Shown: positions 47,044 to 58,529 of the stretch, piece after piece
Numbering within the stretch: the stretch's first letter is position 1
Layout: every line of letters starts with the position of its first letter
NCBI GenBank assembly: GCA_944990035.1
Contig: CALYLX010000160.1
Span: 1-64,000, forward strand
DNA: 64,000 bases
From: Clitopilus passeckerianus
Lineage: Eukaryota > Basidiomycota > Agaricomycetes > Agaricales > Entolomataceae
Direction: 5' to 3'
The notes under the pieces: generated by a model
Seen by the model: the letters and a program-made list of their open reading frames with translations, nothing else
Databases searched by the model: none
What the model was told of the DNA's origin: nothing
Translations under genes and position numbers: made by a program

Positions 47044-47972
47044 TTATACGATCTCGAGAGGCGGTATATCAGAGACGCGGCTGAGCTCGCTAAAGCGTTT
47101 GCTCGTAGGCGAGGGCGAGGTAAATGTGAAAGCGGAGTAGATCTTTTTACGCTCGGGCGTTGAGAACGTGCAAGGCTCTGTCGATGTTGGCGCTGGTGAA
47201 GTATGCCGTGGGCTCAGAGGTAACGCTGCGGATTGAGGTGGGGATGCGAAAGATTCGCGAGCCTCAGGTTCAACCGATGCTGCCTGTAAAACATAGAGAT
47301 GATCAGGATCTGCGACGAAAGGAATACTATATGATGTCACGGACCTTGAGAGGCTGGTATTTGACGTTCTCTTCCTCGTCGACCAGGGTTTCGAGGGAAA
47401 CCACCCTGATCGTAGGCACGAGAGACGTCAGCTAGAGGCTGGACGGTTAAGTCGTAGCAGCGAGAGTCGATCTCAGTCTGTGTTAGCTGAGTCTGCTCGG
47501 GGCCAGCTTCCTCATCAACCTTAGGCATGGGTGGTGCCTTGCGAGTCGTCCTCTTACGACTGGTCGAGGATGTCGACCGTGGCTCCTTCTTCGAATCTTT
47601 CTTTGACGAAACCTTGGATTTCGTGGAAGATGACGAGGATTTGCGCTTCTTTGACGGTGACGCTTCCTCTGAGGTGGTGTCCTTGCTTGCCTTGGCCTTC
47701 GAACTCTTCTCCTTCTTCGTTGAGAGTGGTGTGATAGCTTTCACTGCAAGTACCGTTGTCTTGCGTTTCTTAGAGGTTCCTGGAGCATTTCGCTCGCCAG
47801 TGAGGGGGTGAAGGTTCTCCTTGTCGTCAGCGTTTACTGAGACGAGGCTGTTCGACGCAACCAGCTTTGTTCCCAGTATCGAAGTCTGCCGTGCGAGAGG
47901 CGGTGCTGATTTTGCTGCAGGTGCATCTGCAGATGGTGTATCTTGAAATACTGTAAAGCTTCGAGCGGCCAT
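47044..47972 (-). CDS. Lys/Ser-rich protein with a KEN box, possible APC/C substrate
   Basis: The ATG at 47970-47972 begins MAARSFTVFQDTPS. A KEN box in a typical acidic context lies at about residues 51-53 (VNADDKENLHPLTGE). RQTSILGTKL just before it resembles a degenerate D-box. A strongly basic Lys/Ser stretch (KKRKSSSSSTKSKVSSKKDS) and a KRTTRKAPP block suggest a nuclear protein. Then QTEIDSRCYDLTVQPLADVS precedes a second part (VVSLETLVDEEENVKYQPLK) joined by an intron at about 47286-47338 to a Ser/Pro-rich tail that ends at 47044. One extra base near 47420 separates LADVSRAYDQ from VVSLETL, so either the frame is broken or a splice site is misread. No enzyme domain. A cell-cycle role is inferred from the KEN motif only. 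Confidence 0.5.
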
Positions 47973-49655
47973 CGATTGGTGTTAGTTTTGACTTAGAATT
48001 AGATGTTGGCGTCCAGCGAAATTAATCTAAGGCTATTTAGCAGAGCCTTGAGCTGTATATGAGGGTTTTATAAGAGCGCTAGTTGCTGCTGTCGACGCCG
48101 TGGACAGCGCTGAGCACGGTACAAGGTAAACTCGTTGAGACAGTAAACCTACCTTAAATTGTGGCCGTGCCAAGCGGAGCCAAACATCGGCATCGGAACA
48201 AACGACGCGGTCTAAGTCACGTGATGACAAAGGCCACGCGTTTATGTCAAGTAGCCGAGTTGATTGGTAAGCGCGCCTGTCCCCTCACCTTGCAACAGCT
48301 CCTGCAGCAGATTGTGGTCAAGTCCAGATAGATGGGCGGCAGCGAGAGTGAGTCCTCCAATAAGCTCACATATGTGAATCAACAAGCTGACATCAGATAA
48401 TAGGAGTAGAAATTGGTTTAAAGCCAGACTAGAACAAGTTTCTTCTGCACTTTGAACGAACCACCAAAAGCGCTCTGGAAGTCCAAGAGACCGTAGTATT
48501 GGCTAGCCATAGATATCGAAGCAAATACAAAACCTCATGTATCAATGCGCTGGCAATTTGAACGGCCACCTGACCCAACTCCATCGACGAAGCCGACCAG
48601 ATCTCACCTCGTTTCGAGTTCTGACGCACTACGGATCGAGAACGCTTCCGATTGACAAAACTTCATGAATTAATACGAAAATTTAGCCACTGCGTCAAGG
48701 CTGAATCTAATGTCGATCGTCGAAGGTGACATGGAACGAACCCTCTTACACGCAAGAAACGATGTTGTTCTTGCAGGAGTGGAGTGTGCTCGCCAAGTGC
48801 TGAGGCGTTGTACGCCGATCGACGTTTTCTTCGTCACGAACATGCAGTGATTGGTGCGTCGTGCCTGCCATTGATTCCAGTCATTCCAATCTTGATACTG
48901 TGCTTCCGAGCCTCTCATTACGGAGCACGGGTCTGGCCAGGTTGACTTCCGCTCCTCGATCTCTGTTTCATGCACCTAACTGACGTTCATTCCTCTCTGC
49001 CAGGCTGGAATAGTATCCTAAAGGTAAGCATTTGGATTAACACTAGCTCTCCGACGACCTATTTCGCTCACGATCAACTCAACGTGTTATCTAGACCCGT
49101 CCCGCTCGTCCGAGCTGCAAAGTCACGATAGCCTCACCACCTGCCCTGATCGAATGCAGGCGTTGATCGAAAACTCGTTCTCGCAACCTAAAGGCATGTT
49201 TTCACACAATTCACAGGTTTACACCATCAGTCTGAAGTTTTCCTCGAAGTATGACTCGGGCTAGACTCGTGTGAAGAAGGTATCGGGTTGTATTGTTATC
49301 GCCAACGGACAGCCCAGGCATACTTCTTCCGGTGGAACAACATGTTGTGAGTATTTTTAAGGTTCTTGTAGATTTCGGAGGGTGTGTTGATGGCTTGTCA
49401 CCTTGTTGACGTATCCGAGTACCTCCAGGGTCACATTCGCCTAAATCGTTTTGATATCTCAAGGCCTCATGTTCTACACGCGCCGGACTAGACGTCAGTC
49501 ACGCCTTCGGTTCAGTAACAAAAACGTGTATGGCTTATTATAAGCTGAGCACTTTGCACACAAATTTCTCTACCCCTCCTCGAAGTGTTCGCACTGGTGC
49601 CTACACACCTCCGCCTTCCCTTCTCATCTATCTCTTCCTCTGGCAGCCCGCAATC
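47973..49655. other. Divergent intergenic region
   Basis: About 1.7 kb between the KEN-box gene (-) and the kinase gene (+). It should hold both promoters. An in-frame upstream ATG at 49530 would add 42 residues to the kinase but looks like leader. Frames at 48429-48629 and 48670-48975 (-) show no recognisable features. Confidence 0.4.
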
Positions 49656-51850
49656 ATGTCTTTTAAGAACTCTGCCTCTTCCGAAACTCACCCGCCCGTC
49701 GGGACATACATTGATAATGGTTCTCTGGAGCTCGTCGAGGTCCTTGGCGTTGGAGGTTATGGTGTGGTTTACAAGGCCGTCGATATCAAGACTCGCCAGT
49801 CCTTCGCTGTGAAATGCCTCGTTGCGCAGCCCCATCAATCGAGTCGACAACGGCAAATCCACATCCGGGAAATCGCTCTCCATCAGATTGCCTCGCCTCA
49901 CCCCAATGTGATCACCCTTCACCGTGTCGTCGAGGAATACAATCGCACCTATATTGTCATGGACTTTGCTCCCGACCACGACTTGTTCACGCAGATCCTC
50001 CATAGATGTCGATATCTTGGAGATGACGACCTCATCAAACACGTTTTCCTTCAGCTGCTTGACGCAGTTGAGTACTGCCATGGTCTTGGTATCTACCACC
50101 GCGACCTCAAGCCGGAGAACATTCTCTGCTTCAACGATGGCCTCCGAGTCGCCATCACTGACTTCGGTCTCGCTACAACTGACAAGTTGAGCGAAGAGTT
50201 CCGCACTGGTAGCGTGTACCATATGAGCCCAGGTGAGTCTTCCCATCCTCTGATGGCTTTGATCAAGGGTTAACCAGAGCATCTTCCATAGAATGCCAAG
50301 GTGGAGATTTCGCTCCCACTGGCAATTACTCACCGATGTTCAACGACATCTGGTCTCTTGGTATCATCCTCCTCAACCTGGCCACCGGCCGCAACCCCTG
50401 GAAGTCCGCGACTCCAGACGACGCAACCTTCCAAGCCTACCTCCGGGATCCTGTCGGTTTCCTTCCCAGCGTTCTCCCTATCTCTAACGAGCTTAACGAG
50501 GTGCTCATCCGCATGCTCGAAGTCGACTGGAGGGAAAGGATGACTCTCCGCGAGCTCCGCCACGCGATCGAGGAAGTCAACACCTTCTACTCTATGGACG
50601 CTGTCTTTGAAGGCAGCATGGCTCGCTGCCCCTGGGAGTCCAGCATGGAGATCGACGACAGCGATTCCTCATCCGACGACACCAAGGAGGAATCCCCCAT
50701 CCCCGACTCTCCCATCACCAAATCCGTCGACCGGCTCAAGTTCTCTTCCTGCTGGAGTGGGGACTCAGAATCTGAGATTCTGTTCGCGAAGAACCCTGTT
50801 TACGCAGAGGACGATTCGTCTTATGGCGTTCCTTGGGAACAACTCTCTTCTGGAAGAGGTACCTGGGCTTATGAGGCTCAGCTTGATGATCTCCTTGATC
50901 GCCCGTTGACCCCTATCTCCGCTGCATCCTCCCGTGTCCCTTCACTTCTTCCGACACCCAACAACTTCGACGAGTTCCCGGCGAACAGGGGTGCCAATGC
51001 CCAGCGCAATGGCCTCAAGATCAACACTGACATTTCTTCTCAACTTCGTTTCTTCAATCCCGATGCCACCCTGGATGGGACACATTCACCCACGACTTCT
51101 ATCATGCAAACTGCTATCGAGAACGACGTTTACCCGTCTTCTTTCTTCTTCACGAGTGCCGTATCTGACACGAAAACATCGCTGGCTGGCCTCCACGTGC
51201 CGATGGACACGCCGATGAACGACAAGGAGATGAACTCACCGACTTACTGCCACTGGGATGCCAACACGTCCGACATTTCTTCCCCGTCCCTTTACTCTTC
51301 CATGCCGAGCTCCATGTATAGCGAGGACATGGCATTCTCATTCACAAGATCTCAGACCCCATCACCCACGGACGCATGGTCTGGGTACGATACGAAGGTG
51401 CAGTGCCAGACACCCCATTCAAGTCAGCCTTCTTCGTCCTTTATAACCTCAATGACCGACGTTGCCCCCTCCACAAGGTTCGCATTCAATAGTGCCTCGT
51501 CCAATAAACCCTTTAGCGGCGTGTCGAAGCCCAGGACATCTGGCGTCTTCAATCCTTTCAAGTTCCTCCCTCGTTCGCTACCACCCTCTCCTCCATCAAC
51601 TCCGCCGCCTGCGCCGGCTCCAGCTCACGCCCACTTTGCCTCTACCAGCGGGGCAGCAGCCACTTCGGGCTATCAAGCGTTTCATACGACACCTCTCTCG
51701 ACTTCCTGGAATACCATGTCGCCGCAAGAGCGCACCTGCTCACCGGAGGAGATCTTCCACTTTTCTCCCCAAGTTGAACGCCCTTCGTATGTTCGCTCGA
51801 CACGATGGTTCAGTCCAGGAAAATTTTTCGCCTATGCTGGCGCACAGTGA
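49656..51850 (+). CDS. Serine/threonine protein kinase, Ran1/Pat1-Ksp1-like
   Basis: Two exons, 49656-50232 and 50292-51850, give 711 residues. The kinase domain starts near residue 22: glycine loop VLGVGGYGVVYKAVD, VAIK-type lysine in SFAVKCL, aC glutamate in HIREIALHQI. The catalytic loop is YHRDLKPENILC, then DFGLAT, and RTGSVYHMSPECQG takes the place of APE. LGIILLNLATGRNPWKSA follows. This arrangement, including the SPEC motif, matches the fungal Ran1/Ksp1/Sks1 group, which couples nutrient state to meiosis, filamentation or glucose signalling. The C-terminal 400 residues are Ser/Thr-Pro rich and look disordered (many SP/TP sites), probably regulatory. The start was chosen at the ATG just before SFKNSASS; an upstream in-frame ATG exists at 49530. 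The specific role here is inferred. Confidence 0.88.
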
Positions 51851-52436
51851 AACCGCATAGAATGCTAGACGTTCATCTTTCTTTATTCTTCTTCATTTCC
51901 CCCACCTCATTGCATATCCGCATTCTCCTGCATAACCAAAACATCTCACCACTGCATTATCATCTGCATCGCATCGCAACACATTGTTCATACTACAAGT
52001 CATTCATTTGCATTATTTATCCCAACGATGTTGTAAAGTAGCCAGGTTTCATAGGGGGCTGGTCTGTTGTACACTTTTTCGCATATTATCTCTAGCATAC
52101 GTGGATCACATATATTCATTCCACGTCAATAGTGTAGTTTACTGCACATATGTAGTTCTTACGATTACCACCACGCAATAACACGAGTTGTAATGATACA
52201 AAAACACGCCTGATCGCTTGAGAACTTGGTGGAATGTTCCAACGGATTTTACTGATAGCGGCGCCCTTGGCCTTCCCCAACGTTTTTTTGGCGGTTATCA
52301 TTTGAAGCCTTCTAGAAGATGTATTCAAATTGTATATTATAGGGATCTACACCGCAAGGGTAGACAACAATTAATGGAGCAACAACGATAGCAATAGAAT
52401 TAATAACCGCAGAACAGCAGCAAACACGCCTCTCAA
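51851..52436. other. Convergent intergenic region
   Basis: 586 bases of AT-rich 3' flank between the kinase (+) and uS5m (-). No other feature is seen. Confidence 0.45.
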
Positions 52437-53915
52437 CTACTTCCTCAAGCTGATCAGCTGCCTACCCCGCTCTCGTTCTATGTCACTCTTACTCCTCAAC
52501 CCTGAGCCTTTACTCAACTTGCTGCCTGGACCGCCAACACCGTCTCCCATCGCCAATGGCGCGTGTCCAGATTGCAGCATCCGGAAGGCAGCCTTGATCA
52601 CATTCATCTTGTTGCGACTACCCCAGACTTTGGCGCTGATGTCCTTGATTCCTGCTGCTTTAAGCACCTGGTGAAGGTATGGGTTGCAGCGAAGGCCGAA
52701 ACCGACAGGGCGTGGGCGCATGATGACTTCGGTGGCACCAAGCTTGGTCTCCATCTCCGTCCAAATTGTACGCTTCTCAAATCGCTCGACCCAGTCCATG
52801 TTGCGTACGGCTTGAGCGAAGGCCTTCATGGAGGCGCGAGTGCCGTCCGCGTCCTTGGCTTGACCGAGGCCTACCATACCGTCACCATTACCAACGACGG
52901 TCATGACGAAGACTCTGTGAATCTTGCCTTTACCGGTTTGTTGGGTGACACGCTTGGTGATGAGGGGGAAACGGTAGAGTTTCCGTTGCTCTTGCATGGT
53001 GAGAGGAAGGTTATCCAATGAACTGGATGCTTCCTCGGTTTCATCGGTTCGGGTGGGGGTGTAATTCTCATCGACTGTCGCTCCCTGGGATTCCGCGGCG
53101 GCATTGAATATGGAGGTGTGATTCCGGACAATGACACGATTATGGTAGGGGCAATCTTCGGTGGGTGGAAGCTCTAACACGTCGCGCGCGTCAAGAAGGG
53201 GATCTGGCGTCATAAGGTTTGGGTATTGGGTGGAATCCTCCCCTGCATTGGGTGTTTTCTGCGCCTGAGATGAAGTGCTTGGCGTAGCCTCCGAATCTTC
53301 ATTACGGCGGCGCCCTGGTTCATTCCAAACTCGTAAGAATATGTCGAATCAGAACCTAGTGGATGCTACTCACTCGGGAAGGGTCGTCTCTGAGGCTTTT
53401 CGCCTGTGAGCTCTTCCCATTCCTTGAGGAAGTCGGTCTCAGGTTCGTGTTGAATGGGTGGCAACCTCTGAGTGTACTTCAAGCCGAGGCCACGTAGTGA
53501 CAATAGATCATTAATTTTGTCCATGATTTCCATGCGCTCAGCACCTGTCCTATTGTCATATATTGAATGTACGAGGTTCTGCAGTTGGGTGCCCTCGTCA
53601 TTGCTGAGCGTTTTGAGTCCACGTCGAACCTCGGGGCGCTTCAAATGTGCCGACAATTCTTCCGCAGGTGTAGGCAGTCCATTTCCTATTTCAAAGAGCT
53701 TATAACCTTCATGTTTTCATACAAATCTTCGACAACATACCTGGCTGCTCCGAAGACTCGTCATATTCATTCTGAGTTGGCCGAGTTGGTTTGAAAGTGC
53801 CAAGACTGCGTCCATGAGTTGCCAGAGATAGTGCCGGAGACTTTGGGGCCCTTTGTGCGCGCAAGGCGCGTGAAATGGCCCGTGGTTGAGCAAGACGACG
53901 AGCAAGCCTGAACAT
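52437..53915 (-). CDS. Mitochondrial ribosomal protein uS5m
   Basis: Small-subunit mitoribosome protein. Three exons (53741-53915, 53374-53685, 52437-53314) splice to 454 residues. The N-terminus (MFRLARRLAQPRAISRALRA) is Arg-rich and lacks acids, as expected of a mitochondrial targeting peptide. The S5 double-stranded RNA-binding fold is LYRFPLITKRVTQQTGKGKI, then HRVFVMTVVGNGDGMVGLGQ and KDADGTRASMKAFAQAVRNM. The C-terminal S5 domain is VIMRPRPVGFGLRCNPYLHQ, VLKAAGIKDISAKVWGSRNK and MNVIKAAFRML. The long N-terminal extension (about 240 residues) is usual for fungal mitochondrial S5. It shares a 129-base divergent promoter with the PITH-domain gene. Confidence 0.93.
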
Positions 53916-54044
53916 ACGTCTGTGAAGCCTTACTTGCCCGAGCCAGCGGCAGGAAAAAACTGGGAAATGGCACGTGACCCACTGGTCCAGCATTGACGCG
54001 GCTGTCGGGCCGGACACACGCAAGCCTCTTTCGCTTGAACATCC
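53916..54044. promoter_or_regulatory. 129-base divergent promoter, uS5m / PITH-domain gene
   Basis: The two start codons are 129 bases apart and face outward, so both genes must initiate from a shared compact promoter. No TATA box is obvious. Co-regulation is a plausible inference. Confidence 0.6.
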
Positions 54045-54886
54045 ATGGTCCCTCGAGAATCCCAGTCGAATGCCGCAAATATACTGGGAGCGGAGACTAC
54101 CAATCTGTATGGGCTTATAGACAAGGATAGGTAAGCCGCTACGCCCACGATCTTATGGGGCACTATAGGACTTTTGCCTCTCAACTCTCTCTCAGAGTTC
54201 ATGGTCTGAATCTAGTGGTTCCAGAGGATGCCCGTGCCGTTATCAAGCCCTGGGACGAGAGGGATAACACAGAGAAATTTGCCGATTCCGGGGTGGATGA
54301 CCAGGTAATTTGATGCAGAGCTAAACCTCGACTAAATGGTCTAATCAAAGGCGAAGATGATATTTCACATACCTTTCGTGGAGAGCGTTAGGCTCAGGTC
54401 GGTGCTGCTTAAAATCGGTATGCTATACTGATTCCATAACTTGAACCGTCTTCTGACTGAGCTTAGGCAGAGGGGAGGTGGCCCCGCGTCGTCTACGTAT
54501 ATTCCTCAACTATCCGAACATAATCGACTTCAGTGATGCAGAGGCGATCCGGCCCCAGCTGGACACTCAGCTGCTAACTGGAGAAACCGGTGTTGTTGAA
54601 TATCCGTTACGAGTGGCAGCTTTTGCAAGCGTGACCTCCGTTTCTTTGTTCCTGGTGAGCCCTACCGATACAATCTATTGTTACATATATCTGATGATAT
54701 CTTCAGAGTGACTCAGATGGTGGCGACACTTCTAGGGTGTACTATGTTGGCTTTCGCGGTGATCGACGGTCGAGCGCAAGAGATGCCAATACCAAGCTGG
54801 AGATTCGTGCAGAGAATGCTGCAGATGCTCCCTTGGTCGACAGGCTTGCTCAGAAGGCTGGCGGTCAGCAGACAACAGCGAGATAG
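54045..54886 (+). CDS. PITH-domain protein (PITHD1-like)
   Basis: Five exons (54045-54130, 54196-54304, 54351-54417, 54467-54654, 54707-54886) splice to 209 residues. The PITH domain, named for proteasome-interacting thioredoxin-like proteins, fills most of the chain. It reads NLYGLIDKDRVHGLNLVVPE, then VIKPWDERDNTEKFADSGVD, MIFHIPFVESVRLRSVLL, then RLRIFLNYPNIIDFSDAEAI and a final strand SRVYYVGFRGD. In thioredoxin-like TXNL1 this domain binds the 26S proteasome; the stand-alone form here matches PITHD1 in length and order. No thioredoxin domain is present. Role: probably proteasome-associated, not demonstrated. It is divergent from uS5m. Confidence 0.9.
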
Positions 54887-55455
54887 AGTAATGATGTCCG
54901 TTAGACCGCCTATAGAATCTTTTTGCCCTTTCTCCTGGTAGGCCATGGCGATGTGCTTGGCGCATGTGTCACTCGTCCGGAGCTATTGCCACAAGAATTA
55001 AACGCAAACAACCAAGGCAGCCGGCAGAGGTCTGGTAGGCTTTCCCGAAATTCTAGTACCTGGTGCTGAAGTTTAATTCTGATAGCATGACTGGTCATCG
55101 CAATAAGTGCCTGAAGCTGAGCCCGGTGAGCCCGGCGAGTGGATGCAAAGCTGATCCCCAGATTTCTTCATTTTGAACCTTGAAGGCGACGTCTCTAAGC
55201 CCTTGCATCCCTTCTCACGCCGTGAAACCAGGGCACTTGACTAGGGACGGAAAAGGGCCCATTTAGCCTGAAAATGGTGGCTTTTTCAACTCCGCGAAAC
55301 GAAGCTACAAGGCGATGTGATGTGACCGAGCTATGTTTGTCCGCTCTCGACGGGATGACGGACCATTTTGACCTGATGGAATGTCTCCATTGGAAGTGGT
55401 ATATATATACCAGCTGTGGTGGACAAATCAGGGGGTCTCATACGATAAACGAGCG
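54887..55455. other. Intergenic, no gene seen
   Basis: 569 bases between the PITH gene and the P450 remnant. An in-frame extension of the P450 upstream of 55456 to 55381 lacks a membrane-anchor pattern and is taken as leader. Confidence 0.4.
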
Positions 55456-57676
55456 ATGCCATTGCTTGAAACTCTTCCATCACACAGCCAGTTGCTGGCT
55501 GCAGCTCCCTTGGTTTCTCTGATCATATATCTCTGGATAGAAATCAGTGCGAAGAAAAAGGCTCCTTTACCTCCAGGGCCCAAGGGCATACCTCTACTGG
55601 GAAATATCTTCGATGTATCTCTGTCGATGTGGAAGACAGCTGAAGGGTGGAAAGACAAGTACGGTGTGTATCCTGTATATGTAAACATTCTCGGCCTCGG
55701 CGAGCTAATGCCTGAGGTCAGGTCCTTTGGTTTACATACACGTCTTCGGTCAAGGAATTGTCTTTTTAAACAATCGGGAGGTAGCAGATGACCTGCTCAA
55801 TCATCGGGGTGCTACCTACGGAGATCGCCCACGATGGATAGGTAACAGACCCCGTTCTCACAACCCTCCGACGGTGATTAACCATTACATTACCAGTTGC
55901 GTCGGAAATCCTCACGGGTGGTATGATGATGGTGTTATCCGGACAAAACCCAATGTAAGTTCGAACCTGGGATCTTGAGATGATCTCCTTCATTTTCTGA
56001 TTCGTCTCCAGTTGGAAGCGGATGCGCCGGGCTAGCCATGAATCACTGAGCAAGAAAGCGATTACGGAATTGCATCCCATTCAAAGGAAGGAATCATTAC
56101 TACTCCTTGATGGTCTTATGCGAAATTCTGAGAACTGGGATGCTGAATTCAGGCGGTAAGTATACTGTACTCTGTATTTTTGATTGTCTCTTGATTCAGC
56201 GTATCGTCTCGTAGTTACACCCTCTCGAGCACCTTGTCTTTGATTTATGACCTGCCACCGCTTTCCTCGTGCAAGGATCCCTCAATTTCTGAGATCAACG
56301 AGTTCACAGATATGCTGATTCATTCAATATATCCGGGCACGCATCTAGTCAAGTTCTTGCCTTGGCTTGAACATCTACCTAGGAGTCTTGCTAAGTGGAG
56401 GAGAGATGCCGAAGCTGGGTTCAAGCGTTTCTCGCGCCTCTTCGAAGGGCTCTTCCTAGATGTGGAAAAACGAATTGTACGTGTTCATTGAACCTTCCGT
56501 TTCTGGCTCTGGATGTGCCCATAGAAAGAAGGCGACGAACGACCGAGTTTTGCTGCTTCCTTGATTCGAGAGAAAGGAAGGAATGAATCGTCGGATCGGC
56601 AAGCTGCCTGGCTCTCTGCAACTATCTTGTGCGTTTATCCTCCTTTACCAGCTCATCACTATTCATCCCTCGTAGTTCTGGTGGTACAGAAACGGTGAGA
56701 TCGAGATTCCTAGGTGATGAATATAAAATCCTTGAGCTCACCTGGGCCACTTTCCAGACCTCTGCAGTGCTATCGTGGTTTCTTCTAGCAATGATAGCCT
56801 ACCCTGAAATTCAGAGTCGTTGTCAACAAGAGCTCGATTCCGCGGTTGGACGTTCCAGAATGCCAACGTTCGAGGATAAGGAACGCCTGCCATACATAGA
56901 AGCAACCATTCGTGAAGTCCTACGTTGGAGGACGGTATTTCCCCTCGGTAAGAGAATATTCTCTTGGCTTGGTCAGTTGATTAAACGAATCATTTCTTCT
57001 GGCAGGGGTTCACCACGTTACGACGAAGGTTAGTTCACGTATCATCTTTGGAGCAAGCACGCCCGTTGAGGTTAGAATATAGGATGACATCTACAACGGC
57101 TTCTTGATACCGAAAGGAACCATCTGTTTACCAAATGTCTGGTGAGAGTTTCTGTGCTTTTGGAAGCCGCTAGTCTTAATTATGTGTATGTAGGGCCTTC
57201 CACAGAGACAAGAGCGTCTACGTCAGCCTTCGAGCTCTTCTGCCGAAAACCGCCCTCCACTGACCTTCTTTAAAGGGCAAAGACGTAGACGAATTCAACC
57301 CGGCCCGTTTCATGAACAATCTGGGCTGATTTATTTCTTAGAAGGTAGGAATTGACTTGTTACTCTATGTCTGTGCTGACGGACGAAAACTAGGGCATTT
57401 CAGCTTTGTAAGTCTGCTACGTATTATCCACGTTCGTGCGTAACTTATGTTTCATCTTCAGGGTTGGTACCAGGTATCGGTGGATCCAAATTGAAGGCAT
57501 CTTCGTCCTGACCTTTTTGCAGGGTTTGCGTAGGTAGATATGTTGCTGACAATGCACTATTTATGGCCATAGCGAACATTCTTTGGGCGGCGAATATTGC
57601 TCCTTCACGGGATCCGACGGGGCCACCTTTAATTCCGGATACATCCGATGTGATACTTGGCGAGACAGTCGTGTAA
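55456..57676 (+). pseudogene. Cytochrome P450, decaying
   Basis: The N-terminus has a membrane anchor (LLAAAPLVSLIIYLWIEI) and the proline hinge PLPPGPKGIPLLGN. Eleven exons (55456-55663 through 57194-57221) join in frame for 405 codons. The oxygen-binding helix is SGGTETTSAVLSWFLLAM and the K-helix ExxR lies in ATIREVLRWR. WAFHRDKSVY then joins GKDVDEFNPARFM. In the next exon the frame stops at 57327, just before the heme region. Loss of one base (GGCTG for GGCCTG) would explain it, because LIYFLEGHFSF reads on in the shifted frame. The heme motif is also damaged: FSFG is followed by WVCVGR, so the Gly-x-Arg spacing before the cysteine is three residues short. The tail (ADNALFMAIANILWAANI) is present. 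A non-functional monooxygenase is the best reading. Confidence 0.75.
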
Positions 57677-58529
57677 GGAACACACATCGTTGAAGAGGGA
57701 TGCTACTGACCTTCACCACCAGACGCCCGAAGTCTTTTTCTTGCTCAGTGACCTATCGTTTCGAAGGTGCAAAAGACATATTCTCTAGTACAAGGGAGCT
57801 TGAAGTAGTGACATAATGGATAGGAATTTCTGCGGTTCGTACTGGTCGTGACGTTAGGATAATAAGAAGGGTATTCGTTACCGGTTCTCGAGTTCATAAT
57901 TTATACTTAACCTCTCTGACAGACAGTGAGGTCGAGATATACCTAAATCTCTCGCGAATTAAAAAAAAGCGATGTCTCGAAGCGTTTCCTGTCTATGGGT
58001 CGGACCCCACATCCCACGACAATCATGATCGAATCACAGCAACACCTGCGCCGAACATCCCTGGCATGACCTCAAGAGCTGGGTGATGAATGAAGGTGTG
58101 GGCTGTGCATAAAAATGAAACGACGGCAGGTAAATTGACGACTCAGCCGGAGATGGTTACACGACGGAAGCATTTGGAAATATAATTTATGCTAATCGCT
58201 GATCTCGCTCAGTTCGGACCGTACCATACAACCATCGGTGCAAGTGCAGCTCCTAAGTCAGAGGACAATAGAGCGTCATTTATGCCATTGAATGCAGTGT
58301 TACACAAATAGATGAGAGCATACGTGGGCGGCCCCTCGTTACATATACCCTTGCCATGATAAATGCCATAATCCCCGCGGTCGCACTCGGAGTTATCCCA
58401 GAGATTATCCCAGAGAGCAAGGGACGCATGGGTCCACATAGTAGACACACTGGCAGACTCGATGACGGTGCGTGCTTTCATCGCCCGTGATCCCCTAAAC
58501 CCTGGACTCGTAATCTCTCCTCCATAAGG
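57677..58529. other. Intergenic flank of the Mutator-like element
   Basis: About 850 bases. A minus-strand frame at 58209-58559 (cysteine/tryptophan-containing, ending VVWYGPN) crosses the transposon end and has no recognisable domain. It may be a relic. The 9-base target duplicate TCCATAAGG lies at 58521-58529. Confidence 0.4.
58521..58529. repeat. Target-site duplication, left copy
   Basis: TCCATAAGG, identical to 59527-59535. Nine bases is the usual length for Mutator-like elements. Confidence 0.75.

Noticed and set aside
49512..50333. Open 273-codon frame on the minus strand
   Set aside because: It lies wholly antisense to the conserved kinase exon. Its codon pattern mirrors the sense gene, and no domain is visible.
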